From JAMCRD01 sp964633405 (lineage in GTDB: Bacteria; Patescibacteriota; Minisyncoccia; UBA6257; Colwellbacteraceae): a stretch of 26,000 nucleotides of DNA. Made by a program: the position numbers and the translations under genes. The stretch lies in assembly GCA_964633405.1 (NCBI GenBank), contig CAZWFV010000005.1, positions 1 to 26,000 on the forward strand, in the 5' to 3' direction. Below, piece by piece: positions 1-6,100 of the stretch. Within the stretch, counting starts at the first letter, position 1. Every line of letters begins with the position of its first letter. Below the pieces are notes generated by a model. The model searched no databases and was not told the DNA's origin. It worked only from the letters and a program-made list of their open reading frames with translations.

Positions 1-1
1 C

Positions 2-163
2 CTCACCTCGGCGCACATGGTTTACTCCTTGGGGCGCAAGGGAGCGGAGCAACTGCCAAAAGACGCGGAGGAGCGCGATGTGATTTATCGCCGCGTCAAA
101 GAAGTTGAGCGAACGCCTCCGCTCATGGCTCACACCTTGATAGTTTCCCAAAAAATAAAATAA
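2..163 (+). CDS. C-terminal end of a replication-relaxation-like protein (5' partial)
   Basis: An open frame enters from the left edge and encodes 53 residues before TAA. It contains VYSLGRKGAEQL, which resembles the winged-helix wing ('Y.L...G..LL') of replication-relaxation family proteins of plasmids and integrative elements; the later LMAHTLIVSQ resembles the conserved H-x-L-x-V segment that follows. In that family a further domain normally comes after this segment, but here the frame stops at once, so the protein is either a short variant or truncated. No start is visible. The stop abuts a GC-rich hairpin. The family call rests on motif resemblance only; a generic winged-helix protein is possible. 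Confidence 0.45.
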   Translation, partial: LTSAHMVYSLGRKGAEQLPKDAEERDVIYRRVKEVERTPPLMAHTLIVSQKIK

Positions 164-207
164 GGGGCGGGTAGGTACAGTTGGCTGACTGTCCGTTCCC
201 GCCCCTT
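150..207 (-). terminator. Rho-independent terminator reading leftward
   Basis: A perfect 10-bp inverted repeat (162-171 and 198-207, arms AAGGGGCGGG/CCCGCCCCTT) encloses an inner 5-bp stem (177-181/188-192). On the minus strand it is followed by a U-rich tail (TTATTTTATTTT); on the plus strand there is no U tract. It could end dcd transcription (220 nt 3' UTR) or a short RNA started at the promoter at 300-327. Confidence 0.6.
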
Positions 208-293
208 CAACAGGCCCACGCAGCACCACAAGAAAGGAGGTCTTAGCGCCACCACTATAGGCGCCGTCGCGCAGGTCCCGTTGGAAACGATCT
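150..293 (-). ncRNA. Candidate small RNA with an anti-Shine-Dalgarno-like segment
   Basis: On the minus strand a TTGACA/TATCCT promoter (300-327) precedes about 140 nt with no convincing ORF, ending at a strong hairpin with a U-rich tail. The interval can form a GCGCC/GGCGC hairpin (246-250/260-264) and carries ACCTCCTTTCT (241-231), which matches the typical 3' tail of bacterial 16S rRNA. It does not match the small SRP RNA, 6S RNA or tmRNA cores I looked for. It may simply be the 3' UTR of dcd. Confidence 0.25.
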
Positions 294-299
294 GTAATT

Positions 300-327
300 A
301 GGATAACAAGCCGTCCCAGTCTGTCAA
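300..327 (-). promoter_or_regulatory. Candidate sigma-70 promoter, leftward
   Basis: TTGACA (327-322) and TATCCT (305-300) with 16-nt spacing on the minus strand. Predicted start near 293. No ORF follows, so the product would be a short RNA ending at the 150-207 terminator. Confidence 0.35.
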
Positions 328-377
328 ACAGTGCTAGTTATATTGCTAATAACTGTCGGCTATATCAGGAGTGAGCG

Positions 378-971
378 CTACTCGTCGAAATGCATCCACT
401 CGTTGTTTCTCTTGAAGTTTTTCCAGTACTGGGAGGCCTGCGGTTTCATGTCGCCGAAGTACTTGCTGCCGAGCTTGCCCTTGCCATATCTGTTCTCGAC
501 GGGCGACGAAAGCGGGGTGAAGGTCATCTGGGCTATGGGCATTTTGTAGTACAGGATTATCGGCAGGGTCGACGCGTTATGCAGCTCGAGGGTCATCTTC
601 AGCCGGTTGCCCGGATCCAGGTAGCCGGCTGTGGCGTGAATAAGTAGGCCTATCCTCCCCAGCGATGACTTGCCCTCAAGATGGCCGACCATGTCGCTGC
701 CCACGCCAGTGATCTCGTAGGTCGCGCCCAGGGCGAACTCCCCCGGATGTAGGACGAACCTATGCTTCGAATCGATCTTGACCCTTTCCATAAGCTGGTC
801 GATGGGTTCCTTGGGATCGATACATACGTTCTCCTTGGTCCTGAAGACCATGAAATCGGCGCCGAGATGCAGATCTACCGACGCCGATTGGATTGCATTC
901 GGAAAAAGCGGGGCCACCTCGATCCGCTTCTCCTTCAAGGCTTTTTTTATGTCTCGATCGGATAGAATCAT
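378..971 (-). CDS. dcd: dCTP deaminase
   Basis: Deaminates dCTP to dUTP in the cytosol, feeding dTMP synthesis; some members also hydrolyse dUTP to dUMP. The protein begins MILSDRDIKKAL, the usual Dcd N-terminus, and carries the signature GKSSLGRIGLLIHATAGYLD followed by PGN and TLELHN, whose Glu corresponds to the catalytic Glu of the family. The C-terminus has the KYFGDMKPQ segment that resembles the nucleotide-lid region. At 197 residues it is of normal family length. ATG at 971 is preferred over an upstream TTG at 980 because family members start at M-x-L-S-D. No Shine-Dalgarno is seen. It is monocistronic. A dCMP deaminase lies 20 kb away. The sequence alone does not show whether it is mono- or bifunctional. 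Confidence 0.93.
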   Translation of the reverse strand: MILSDRDIKKALKEKRIEVAPLFPNAIQSASVDLHLGADFMVFRTKENVCIDPKEPIDQLMERVKIDSKHRFVLHPGEFALGATYEITGVGSDMVGHLEGKSSLGRIGLLIHATAGYLDPGNRLKMTLELHNASTLPIILYYKMPIAQMTFTPLSSPVENRYGKGKLGSKYFGDMKPQASQYWKNFKRNNEWMHFDE

Positions 972-1075
972 ATAAGACAATTCTAGATGCGGCTGCCCCT
1001 CAGGGCAAATTGCTGTCGCGGCGAGATATTATCAGCTTTATCGGAGCGGCTGAGTGGGGTTATTAACAGTCGAAG

Positions 1076-1103
1076 TTGAAACGATCTGGGGTCATAGTAA
1101 AAT
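1076..1103 (+). promoter_or_regulatory. Candidate promoter for a small RNA
   Basis: TTGAAA (1076-1081) and TAAAAT (1098-1103) with 16-nt spacing. Transcription would start near 1110 and reach the terminator at 1199-1223 with no ORF between. Confidence 0.35.
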
Positions 1104-1107
1104 TAAG

Positions 1108-1223
1108 TTGCCCCCAAGAAAATCATATCGTGATGACCCTTGGGCCGGTTACCGCTCTTTTACATACACTCGCCACAATCTTGTGGCACTCCTCAGATAA
1201 GACCTTCCTCGGAAGGTCTTTTC
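1108..1223 (+). ncRNA. Candidate small RNA of about 115 nt with three hairpins
   Basis: Bounded by a promoter-like element and an intrinsic terminator. Visible hairpins: CCCAAG/CTTGGG (1113-1118/1139-1144) enclosing ATCA/TGAT (1122-1125/1131-1134); GCCACA/TGTGGC (1172-1177/1182-1187) with a 4-nt loop; and the terminator stem. No ORF fits. No known RNA family was recognised. It is convergent with the zinc-ribbon gene. Confidence 0.35.
1199..1223 (+). terminator. Rho-independent terminator
   Basis: Near-perfect hairpin: AAGACCTTC (1199-1207) pairs with GAAGGTCTT (1212-1220), followed by a short T run. The other strand has only a poor U tract, so rightward termination is favoured. Confidence 0.65.
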
Positions 1224-1230
1224 AAACCAT

Positions 1231-1265
1231 AAAAATAGTAGGGGCGCGTCCGATTGACGCGCCCC
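1231..1265 (-). terminator. Rho-independent terminator of the zinc-ribbon gene
   Basis: A perfect 10-bp stem GGGGCGCGTC (1241-1250)/GACGCGCCCC (1256-1265) with a 5-nt loop, followed on the minus strand by TACTATTTTTA. It begins 20 nt past the stop codon at 1285. Confidence 0.7.
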
Positions 1266-1284
1266 AGGGCCTCCCATTAGGCGA

Positions 1285-1573
1285 TTAGCATGTGTCGAGC
1301 CTGACGTTTTCCTCGATAACAAGCGCTCCGCAAGGAGCGCACCTCGTTTCCCGAGAAACGCGTAGGACTTCCCAGTCGCCGCAATTGCCGCAGCGTATGT
1401 CGTTTCCTTTTTGAAGGGTTGCGGGGCACCTATTGTTTGGACAGTAGGCGACCTTCCGGTCAAATATAAAGGGTTGTGCCGCAGCTCAAACAGCGCCTTG
1501 GCGAAGTGAGTGTTACCGGCAACAATGTGTGGCCGGTGCCAATTTCAGTCTCACACGTAGGTACAACTGTCAT
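1285..1573 (-). pseudogene. Small multi-CxxC zinc-ribbon protein, frame interrupted
   Basis: ATG at 1573 opens a frame of 37 codons that ends CLSCGTTLYI at a TGA (1462-1460). One nucleotide further on, the +1 frame continues from 1464 without a break for 59 codons to TAA at 1287-1285, adding YCPNNRC, CGNC and CAPC. Joined, they give a protein of about 96 residues with at least four Cys pairs spaced like zinc ribbons, which strongly suggests one gene. The break occurs at ATT-TGA-C, the layout of the +1 recoding site of prfB (CTT-TGA-C), but the upstream stimulator of prfB is absent. A one-base deletion or sequencing error is the simpler reading. The gene has the clearest Shine-Dalgarno of the left part and its own terminator. 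Function unknown; probably binds zinc. Confidence 0.6.
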
Positions 1574-1583
1574 GCTCTCTTAT

Positions 1584-1589
1584 CTCCTT
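1584..1589 (-). promoter_or_regulatory. Shine-Dalgarno of the zinc-ribbon gene
   Basis: AAGGAG on the minus strand, 10 nt before the ATG at 1573. It fixes the start and is unusual here, because most genes in the window have no such element. Confidence 0.6.
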
Positions 1590-1649
1590 AAAGTGGGATG
1601 GAAATGAACTACTTGGCCCAAACACCCCTCTCGCAGTGGTGGAAGAGGC

Positions 1650-1684
1650 CTCTTAGGTAGCGACGGACGATCCCAACCTAAGAG
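1650..1684. repeat. Inverted repeat upstream of the zinc-ribbon gene
   Basis: CTCTTAGGT (1650-1658) and ACCTAAGAG (1676-1684) are perfect complements 17 nt apart, flanked by GGC/GCC bases that may extend the stem. It sits in the putative 5' leader of the minus-strand gene and could be an operator or RNA hairpin. Nothing else is recognisable between 1590 and 1828. Confidence 0.4.
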
Positions 1685-1828
1685 CCGGCCTGCAGCTTTG
1701 GAGAAAGAATACACAACTCTTTCAAGATAAACGGAGTTAAAGAATGACAAATAATATTAGCCTGCTATCAGCAATGCGGTCAAGCCCAGTTAAGGCCTAT
1801 TCCGGACGTTTATTTTTATGCCGGCATT

Positions 1829-1837
1829 TGTTAGAAT
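1829..1837 (+). promoter_or_regulatory. Extended -10 promoter candidate
   Basis: TG-T-TAGAAT (1829-1837), an extended -10 element, lies 7 nt before the ATG at 1845, so the transcript would be leaderless. No good -35 is seen. It may drive the small ORF and the sigma factor operon. Confidence 0.35.
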
Positions 1838-1844
1838 CTGGACA

Positions 1845-2015
1845 ATGAAAGCACTTATTGGGATAGTTCTGATCTCCGCCGTCCTGGTGGCAGTTTTCTA
1901 TTTGTACGTGACATTGACTCCAAAAACGGGGGCTCCTTACACCCAGGCCAACAATGGCTCGTCGGAGGTCGTAAACCCCACCGCCCCTCAAATACCCCAG
2001 GATCAAGGCCGCTAA
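1845..2015 (+). CDS. Small single-pass membrane protein
   Basis: A 56-residue protein with one hydrophobic segment at about residues 3-22 (ALIGIVLISAVLVAVFYLYV) followed by a polar, Pro/Asn/Gln-rich tail of about 30 residues, probably anchored with the tail outside. ATG at 1845 is preferred to one at 1818 because it starts directly at the membrane segment and lies just after an extended -10 element. No family recognised. It lies 38 nt upstream of the ECF sigma gene, with a weak hairpin in between, and may be co-transcribed with it. The codon pattern fits its neighbours, but very short membrane ORFs can arise by chance. Confidence 0.5.
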   Translation: MKALIGIVLISAVLVAVFYLYVTLTPKTGAPYTQANNGSSEVVNPTAPQIPQDQGR

Positions 2016-2051
2016 AGTCCCCTGTAACCGGTAAGGGGCTTGTTCCGTTTT
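2016..2051 (+). terminator. Weak hairpin between the small ORF and the sigma gene
   Basis: CCCCT (2019-2023) pairs with AGGGG (2034-2038), extended by two base pairs across a bulged T, followed by TGTTCCGTTTTA. It lies immediately before the sigma factor ATG, so it could be a weak terminator or attenuator. Confidence 0.3.
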
Positions 2052-2053
2052 AT

Positions 2054-2584
2054 ATGTTAGAGGGCGAACAAAAACTGGTAGAGAGGGCAAAGAGTGGTGA
2101 TTCCTCCGCCTTTGGCCTGCTATATGATTATTACTTGCCCAAAATCTATCGGTTCGTCCTTATAAAAGTAGGTCATCGTGAGGTGGCGGAGGACATCACT
2201 CATCTTGCATTTTTAAAAGCTTGGGAGAACATCGATCGCTATTCCTATCGCGGATACTCCTTCGGAAGTTGGTTGTATCGCGTGGCCCGGAATACGCTGA
2301 TGGATCACTATCGCGCTAATTCTCCGCAAGTCTACATTGATGATACTTTCATCGAGCCTGAGTCGGATATGCCCAGACCTGGTGAAAATATCGATATCAA
2401 GTTGGAGAATGACAAGATAATGACGGCCGTAGTAAAGCTATCTATCCTCGAACAGGATGTGATAATCATGAGGTTCGTGGATGACATGCAGATAAAGGAG
2501 GTCGCTGAAGCGGTGGGGAAGAGCGAAAGCGCCACAAAATTAATCCAGCATCGGGCCATTAAGAAACTTAGGGAACTTCTATAG
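2054..2584 (+). CDS. ECF-type RNA polymerase sigma factor
   Basis: A 176-residue sigma-70 family protein of ECF size. Region 2 spans roughly residues 15-85 (LLYDYYLPKIYRFV, then EDITHLAFLKAW and GSWLYRVARNTLMDHYR, matching the -10 recognition and core-binding helices). Region 4 spans about 125-175 (LEQDVIIMRFVDDMQIKEVA followed by a helix-turn-helix ending in AIKKLREL). There is no sigma 1.1 or region 3. It directs core RNA polymerase to a dedicated regulon, usually held back by a membrane anti-sigma factor. The next gene starts 2 nt after its stop and encodes a single-pass membrane protein in the position expected of such a partner. The signal sensed cannot be read from sequence. Confidence 0.88.
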   Translation: MLEGEQKLVERAKSGDSSAFGLLYDYYLPKIYRFVLIKVGHREVAEDITHLAFLKAWENIDRYSYRGYSFGSWLYRVARNTLMDHYRANSPQVYIDDTFIEPESDMPRPGENIDIKLENDKIMTAVVKLSILEQDVIIMRFVDDMQIKEVAEAVGKSESATKLIQHRAIKKLRELL

Positions 2585-2586
2585 AA

Positions 2587-3093
2587 ATGATGGATGAAAA
2601 CAAACTAATTGAACGGTTAAGGAATCTCCGGGGGCTTGCTCCCTCGGCCTATTTTGCTGCGAAATCAAAGGGTCTGATACTATCGACCCGCAGGCCCGAG
2701 CGCAGCACCGCTTGGAGCATCAGAAATATAAGGTTGTCCATCAAAGAGAGTTTCGGTTTTGCCGTCTCGGTGAGTCTGGTTGCCGTATTAATAGCCCTGT
2801 TGTGGGGATATATACCGGGAGCATTCGGCCCGACCGTGACTAAGAGCAGCTCGCTGGCTAACAGCATAAATCTGGTAAATGACGCCAATGCCGCGGTAAA
2901 CGACATAAACGTGCACCTGTCCGAAATCAACACTTTCAATGCGGCAGCCCAACAGAGCGGAGTGGCTTTATCCGACCTAAGCCCGGCCTCGATACGCAAT
3001 GAGGAGAACAGTATGGGCGTACCGAATGAAGGTTCCAGCGACAACTCCGCCCAGATAGATAGTATCTTGAATCAATTGATAACGGGGAACTAG
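2587..3093 (+). CDS. Single-pass membrane protein, probable anti-sigma partner
   Basis: 168 residues: a basic cytosolic N-terminus of about 55 residues, a membrane helix at about 57-78 (FGFAVSVSLVAVLIALLWGY), and an outside region rich in Asn, Ser and Ala. The topology is that of a membrane anti-sigma factor with a short cytosolic domain, but no zinc-binding HxxxCxxC motif is present, so this is not a ZAS-type domain. It starts 2 nt after the sigma stop and ends 4 nt before the next gene, so the three are surely one operon. ATG at 2587 and 2590 are both possible. Assignment as anti-sigma factor is from context, not recognised homology. Confidence 0.7.
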   Translation: MMDENKLIERLRNLRGLAPSAYFAAKSKGLILSTRRPERSTAWSIRNIRLSIKESFGFAVSVSLVAVLIALLWGYIPGAFGPTVTKSSSLANSINLVNDANAAVNDINVHLSEINTFNAAAQQSGVALSDLSPASIRNEENSMGVPNEGSSDNSAQIDSILNQLITGN

Positions 3094-3097
3094 GGTC

Positions 3098-3943
3098 ATG
3101 AAAGGAATTTTTTCGAATATTGCGGTATCTCTGCTTACAGCGGCTCTCCTCTTCGGGACCTATCCCGCCTACGCTGCCGCGACCAGTTCGCTTGGTAACA
3201 ATATAAGTTCGATAGAGGATATGGTTAACGAACTGGTCAACATCCGGCAGGATCAGTCCATACCCAGCGATACGAAACTGGCCGAAGAGATAGCGACGCA
3301 ACGCGACATATTGAGCCAGATCGTGGCTCTGTCCGAGAACGAGATAATAACTCTGCAAGACAGGTTGAACAACCTGCCCGCTTTCGATACGTCCAGCAGG
3401 CAATATTCCCTGCAGAGCAATTATCTGGCCGAACTGGGTTCGTATAAGGAATACTTCAATGAGGAGAGTACCGTTATCACCGACGCCCAGACGCTCCCTC
3501 AGCTGCAGACTGTAGCCGCCGAAATGAAAGGCTTCCGTGATGCCGGCTATAATAACGAGGTAGCCAACATCGAGGCTTTCAGTCTCCTCTACTACAACCA
3601 GAATATAATCTCTACAGCCAAGGCTCGCCTGAATAACGTCGGCAAGGATCTTACGCAGCTGGAGAATGCGGATCTGTTGATCAACACGCAAGTTATAGAT
3701 TCCGCTTTTGGTATAGCGTCAAAGCTAATAAATCAAGCGTCTGAACTGAACAATCTGGCCAGTTCAACAATATTACAGGCTCTGCCCGGTGGAACCTCCA
3801 GCACCACGACAACCACTCCGAATATGGGCAGCGCCACGACAACCAATCCACTGGTACTTATCGAGCAAAGTATAAACGACATTAAAGACGCCTATCAGCT
3901 CTTCATAAGCATCGGGAAGAGCATAAAGACGCAGTTGGAATAG
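3098..3943 (+). CDS. Secreted helical protein of unknown function
   Basis: 281 residues with a clear signal peptide (KGIFSNIAVSLLTAALLF, likely cut after AYA near residue 27). The mature protein is Asn/Leu/Ile-rich and predicted to be mostly helical, with heptad-like spacing, and has a Thr/Ser-rich linker near residues 228-248. It resembles in general style the helical extracytoplasmic proteins (for example DUF5667 proteins) encoded beside ECF sigma genes in Patescibacteria; that link is an inference. It is the last gene of the operon and is followed by a perfect 15-bp hairpin. It may be an envelope component under control of the sigma factor, or a partner that gates the anti-sigma protein. 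Confidence 0.72.
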   Translation: MKGIFSNIAVSLLTAALLFGTYPAYAAATSSLGNNISSIEDMVNELVNIRQDQSIPSDTKLAEEIATQRDILSQIVALSENEIITLQDRLNNLPAFDTSSRQYSLQSNYLAELGSYKEYFNEESTVITDAQTLPQLQTVAAEMKGFRDAGYNNEVANIEAFSLLYYNQNIISTAKARLNNVGKDLTQLENADLLINTQVIDSAFGIASKLINQASELNNLASSTILQALPGGTSSTTTTTPNMGSATTTNPLVLIEQSINDIKDAYQLFISIGKSIKTQLE

Positions 3944-3971
3944 TGACGGATATAAAATCAGTGCAGGTATA

Positions 3972-4007
3972 AAATTAAATCCCGCCACAATTGGCGGGAT
4001 TTAATTT
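3972..4007. terminator. Bidirectional terminator between the sigma operon and HU
   Basis: Perfect 15-bp stem: AAATTAAATCCCGCC (3972-3986) and GGCGGGATTTAATTT (3993-4007), 6-nt loop. The A/T ends supply U-rich tails on both strands, serving the plus-strand sigma operon and the minus-strand HU gene, whose stop is about 20 nt away. Confidence 0.85.
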
Positions 4008-4027
4008 CAGCTTTCTGTAGAAGATAA

Positions 4028-4303
4028 CTAGGCTACAGCTTCTTTCAGCAACTTACCAGCCCTAAATTTAGGGGAGGTCTTTGCTGCAATCTGTATCTTC
4101 TCACCTGTTTTCGGGTTGATACCAGTACGGGCAGCACGCTTCACCACTCGGAATACTCCGAATCCGGCTACGGCCACTTCTTCACCACGAGCTAGGGATT
4201 TAACGATAGTGTCGAATAGTCCTTCCACCGCCATCTCAGCTTGCTTCTTGGTTTCAAGACCAGCTGCTTTCATTACTGCTTCTACTAATTCAGGCTTCTT
4301 CAT
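4028..4303 (-). CDS. hup: HU-family DNA-binding protein
   Basis: A 91-residue histone-like protein that bends and compacts DNA as a dimer. The N-terminal helices (ELVEAVMKAAGLETKKQAEM), the GFGVF core, the arm region (RAARTGINPKTGEKIQI with the conserved R-x-G-x-NP) and the C-terminal FRAGKLLKEAV are all present at standard length. It has its own promoter about 100 nt upstream with a structured leader, and a strong terminator downstream. No Shine-Dalgarno is visible before the ATG. Read-through from rny is possible, since no terminator is seen between them. Confidence 0.95.
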   Translation of the reverse strand: MKKPELVEAVMKAAGLETKKQAEMAVEGLFDTIVKSLARGEEVAVAGFGVFRVVKRAARTGINPKTGEKIQIAAKTSPKFRAGKLLKEAVA

Positions 4304-4348
4304 GTAGGTTTTGCTTTGCTTTTCTTCGACCTTTACCTTTTATTTGCC

Positions 4349-4393
4349 CGAGCAACAGGGCTCTTTGTATAAACGGTTTGTTTCCCCTGCTCG
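4349..4393 (-). promoter_or_regulatory. Hairpin in the HU 5' leader
   Basis: CGAGCA with GGG (4349-4360, three bulged bases) pairs with CCCTGCTCG (4385-4393). It lies just downstream of the predicted HU transcription start and could affect mRNA stability or autoregulation. Confidence 0.3.
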
Positions 4394-4407
4394 AAAACAC
4401 TAGGCAT

Positions 4408-4436
4408 ATTCTAGCAAGTTGAGCTTCAGGACTCAA
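4408..4436 (-). promoter_or_regulatory. HU promoter
   Basis: TTGAGT (4436-4431) and TAGAAT (4413-4408) with 17-nt spacing on the minus strand, and TG-C just before the -10 giving an extended -10. Predicted start near 4401, about 100 nt before the HU ATG. One of the best promoters in the window. Confidence 0.65.
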
Positions 4437-4467
4437 ATCACAGGATATAAAAGCAGGTTTATGTCAA

Positions 4468-5967
4468 CTAACGGGCGAATTCGACGGCGCGCACCTCGCG
4501 AATCACGTTAACCTTAATCTCTCCCGGATATTTAAGGTCCGCCTCAATGCGGGCCGCGATATCGCGAGCAAGCTGCAGCGCGCTGAAATCGTCTATCTTT
4601 TCCGGAACTACGAACACCCTCAACTCTCTGCCGGCCGAGATGGCATAGGCGTTTTTAACGCCGGGGAACGACGTCGCTATCCTTTCTAGATCCTCTAAGC
4701 GTTTGATGTAATTCTCCATCGTGCCACGGCGCGCCCCGGGGCGAGCGGCCGACAGCACGTCCGCCGCCGTAACGATAAAAGATTCTGGCGTCTCAAACGG
4801 ATAGTCTTCGTGGTGGGACTGCATCGATTTTATGACCGCTTCATCAACTCCGTATTTCTTGAGTATCTTGCGTCCGAGCTCAACGTGCGTGCCCTGTACC
4901 TCGTGGTCGATTGCCTTACCTATGTCATGCAGCAGTGCGCCGCGCTTGGCTATGTCGACGTTGGCTCCTAGCTCTGCCGCAATCATTCCCGCAATGTGCG
5001 CCATTTCTACTGAGTGGGTCAGCACATTCTGTCCGAAACTGCTGCGGAAATTCAGGCGACCCAATAGGTGAATTATCTCCTTCGGCAGGTCGAACACGCC
5101 TATTTCGTAGGCGGCTTGCTCGCCGATTTCATACATCCTTTTCTCCATCTCGGCCTTGGCCTCTTCTACCTTCTCCTCTATCTTGGCCGGCTGTATCCTT
5201 CCGTCTTTGATCAGTTTCTCCAAAGCGAGCTTCGCTATCTCGCGGCGCATCGGATCGAAAGAGGAAATGATTATCGTTTCCGGGTTCTCGTCGACGATCA
5301 ATTCGGTGCCGGTCAGGCGCTCCAATGTGCGTATATTTCGTCCCTCACGACCGATTATCTTTCCCTTCAAATCCTCGGAGGGCAGGGCAAAGGAAGAGGT
5401 GGTAAGCTCGGAGACGCTGGAACGGGAATAGCGTTGAATCGCGCTGGTTAGCACATCAATACCCTGCTTCTCGGCGTTTTCCCTTCCCTCGCGGATCATT
5501 TTCTGGGCAAGTCTGGCCAAATCATCCTTATAGCCCTCCTCGACCTCCTTGAACAGGCGATTTTTGGCGTCCTGTGGAGTGAGTCCGGCGATGCGTGACA
5601 GTTCTACCTCCAACGAAGCTTTGGTCTTGTCCATATCCGCGGCTTTATTCTCCAGATCCTTGAGACCCTGGTTCAACTTCTGCCGCTCTCCCTCGAAACT
5701 CTCTTCACGCTTGGCTAGACGATCTTCGGCCTTATCCAGAGAAAATTTACGCTCTTTCTCCTCGCGCTGAGCCTCATCTAAAAGGTTGACCGCCTTTTTC
5801 TTGGCCTGCAGGAGTATGTCCTGGGCTTCGTTTTCTATCTTTAGAGATTTCTCCCTTAGGCGTCGCTCAAGCGAATTAGCGCGACGTATACCTATAAATT
5901 GACGTATCGCGTAACCAACAATAAGCCCCACCGCGAGGCTTACCAACGCAGCTGATCCATAGTTCAT
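4468..5967 (-). CDS. rny: Ribonuclease Y
   Basis: Membrane-tethered endoribonuclease that starts decay of many mRNAs. At 499 residues it has the full architecture: an N-terminal membrane helix (about 5-24), a long charged coiled coil (about 30-150), a KH domain (about 195-260, with GKIIGREGRNIRTLE), and an HD domain (about 310-400) with the metal-binding motif ALLHDIGKAIDHE plus SHHEDYP and TAADVLSAARPGARR. The C-terminal region is typical. ATG at 5967 directly precedes the membrane helix; the in-frame upstream sequence reaches a stop with no other start. It has its own promoter (6017-6046) and lies downstream of a polytopic membrane protein and clpB. A short out-of-frame ORF with a Shine-Dalgarno overlaps its start. 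Confidence 0.96.
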   Translation of the reverse strand: MNYGSAALVSLAVGLIVGYAIRQFIGIRRANSLERRLREKSLKIENEAQDILLQAKKKAVNLLDEAQREEKERKFSLDKAEDRLAKREESFEGERQKLNQGLKDLENKAADMDKTKASLEVELSRIAGLTPQDAKNRLFKEVEEGYKDDLARLAQKMIREGRENAEKQGIDVLTSAIQRYSRSSVSELTTSSFALPSEDLKGKIIGREGRNIRTLERLTGTELIVDENPETIIISSFDPMRREIAKLALEKLIKDGRIQPAKIEEKVEEAKAEMEKRMYEIGEQAAYEIGVFDLPKEIIHLLGRLNFRSSFGQNVLTHSVEMAHIAGMIAAELGANVDIAKRGALLHDIGKAIDHEVQGTHVELGRKILKKYGVDEAVIKSMQSHHEDYPFETPESFIVTAADVLSAARPGARRGTMENYIKRLEDLERIATSFPGVKNAYAISAGRELRVFVVPEKIDDFSALQLARDIAARIEADLKYPGEIKVNVIREVRAVEFAR

Positions 5968-6016
5968 GTGAGATATAGTTGATTTTGTTTTTCATTATTA
6001 CGATCCTTATTTTTAT

Positions 6017-6046
6017 ATATTAGTTCCGCAGAGCACGCTATGTCAA
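6017..6046 (-). promoter_or_regulatory. RNase Y promoter
   Basis: TTGACA (6046-6041) and TAATAT (6022-6017) with 18-nt spacing on the minus strand; predicted start near 6010, giving a leader of about 42 nt before the rny ATG. Confidence 0.6.
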
Positions 6047-6100
6047 AAGATCGGCGGACGGCAAACGACGATTGCCGGCTGCGAGGTAGGTTTCATCGGC

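Larger units (their letters stand above)
972..1284. other. Non-coding interval between dcd and the zinc-ribbon gene
   Basis: No credible gene is present; the longest plus-strand frame runs straight through two strong hairpins. The interval holds a plus-strand promoter candidate (1076-1103), a possible small RNA ending at a hairpin terminator (1199-1223), and a second terminator serving the minus-strand gene (1231-1265). Confidence 0.6.

Noticed and set aside
164..377. Possible SRP RNA, tmRNA or tRNA
   Set aside because: None of the conserved cores (GGAAGG tetraloop region with AGCAGCC, tmRNA alanine acceptor, TTCGA loop with a cloverleaf) could be found.
1076..1288. Plus-strand frame of 70 codons
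   Set aside because: It reads through a strong terminator and into the end of the opposing zinc-ribbon gene; no ribosome site or protein-like composition.
1149..1463. Minus-strand frame of 104 codons
   Set aside because: It is a different frame over the zinc-ribbon gene, whose CxxC-rich frame, Shine-Dalgarno and terminator are far more convincing.
1285..1573. Recoded UGA (as in SR1/Gracilibacteria)
   Set aside because: Reading UGA as an amino acid does not bring the CxxC-rich frame into phase, and UGA is used as a normal stop at ftsK and truB.
2936..3691. Minus-strand frame of 251 codons
   Set aside because: A shadow over the sigma operon, with no start signal; the plus-strand genes have signal peptide, motifs and operon spacing.
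4437..4467. TTGACA on the minus strand just after the rny stop as a second HU promoter
   Set aside because: The only -10-like sequence is 12 nt away, too close; the promoter at 4408-4436 is much better.
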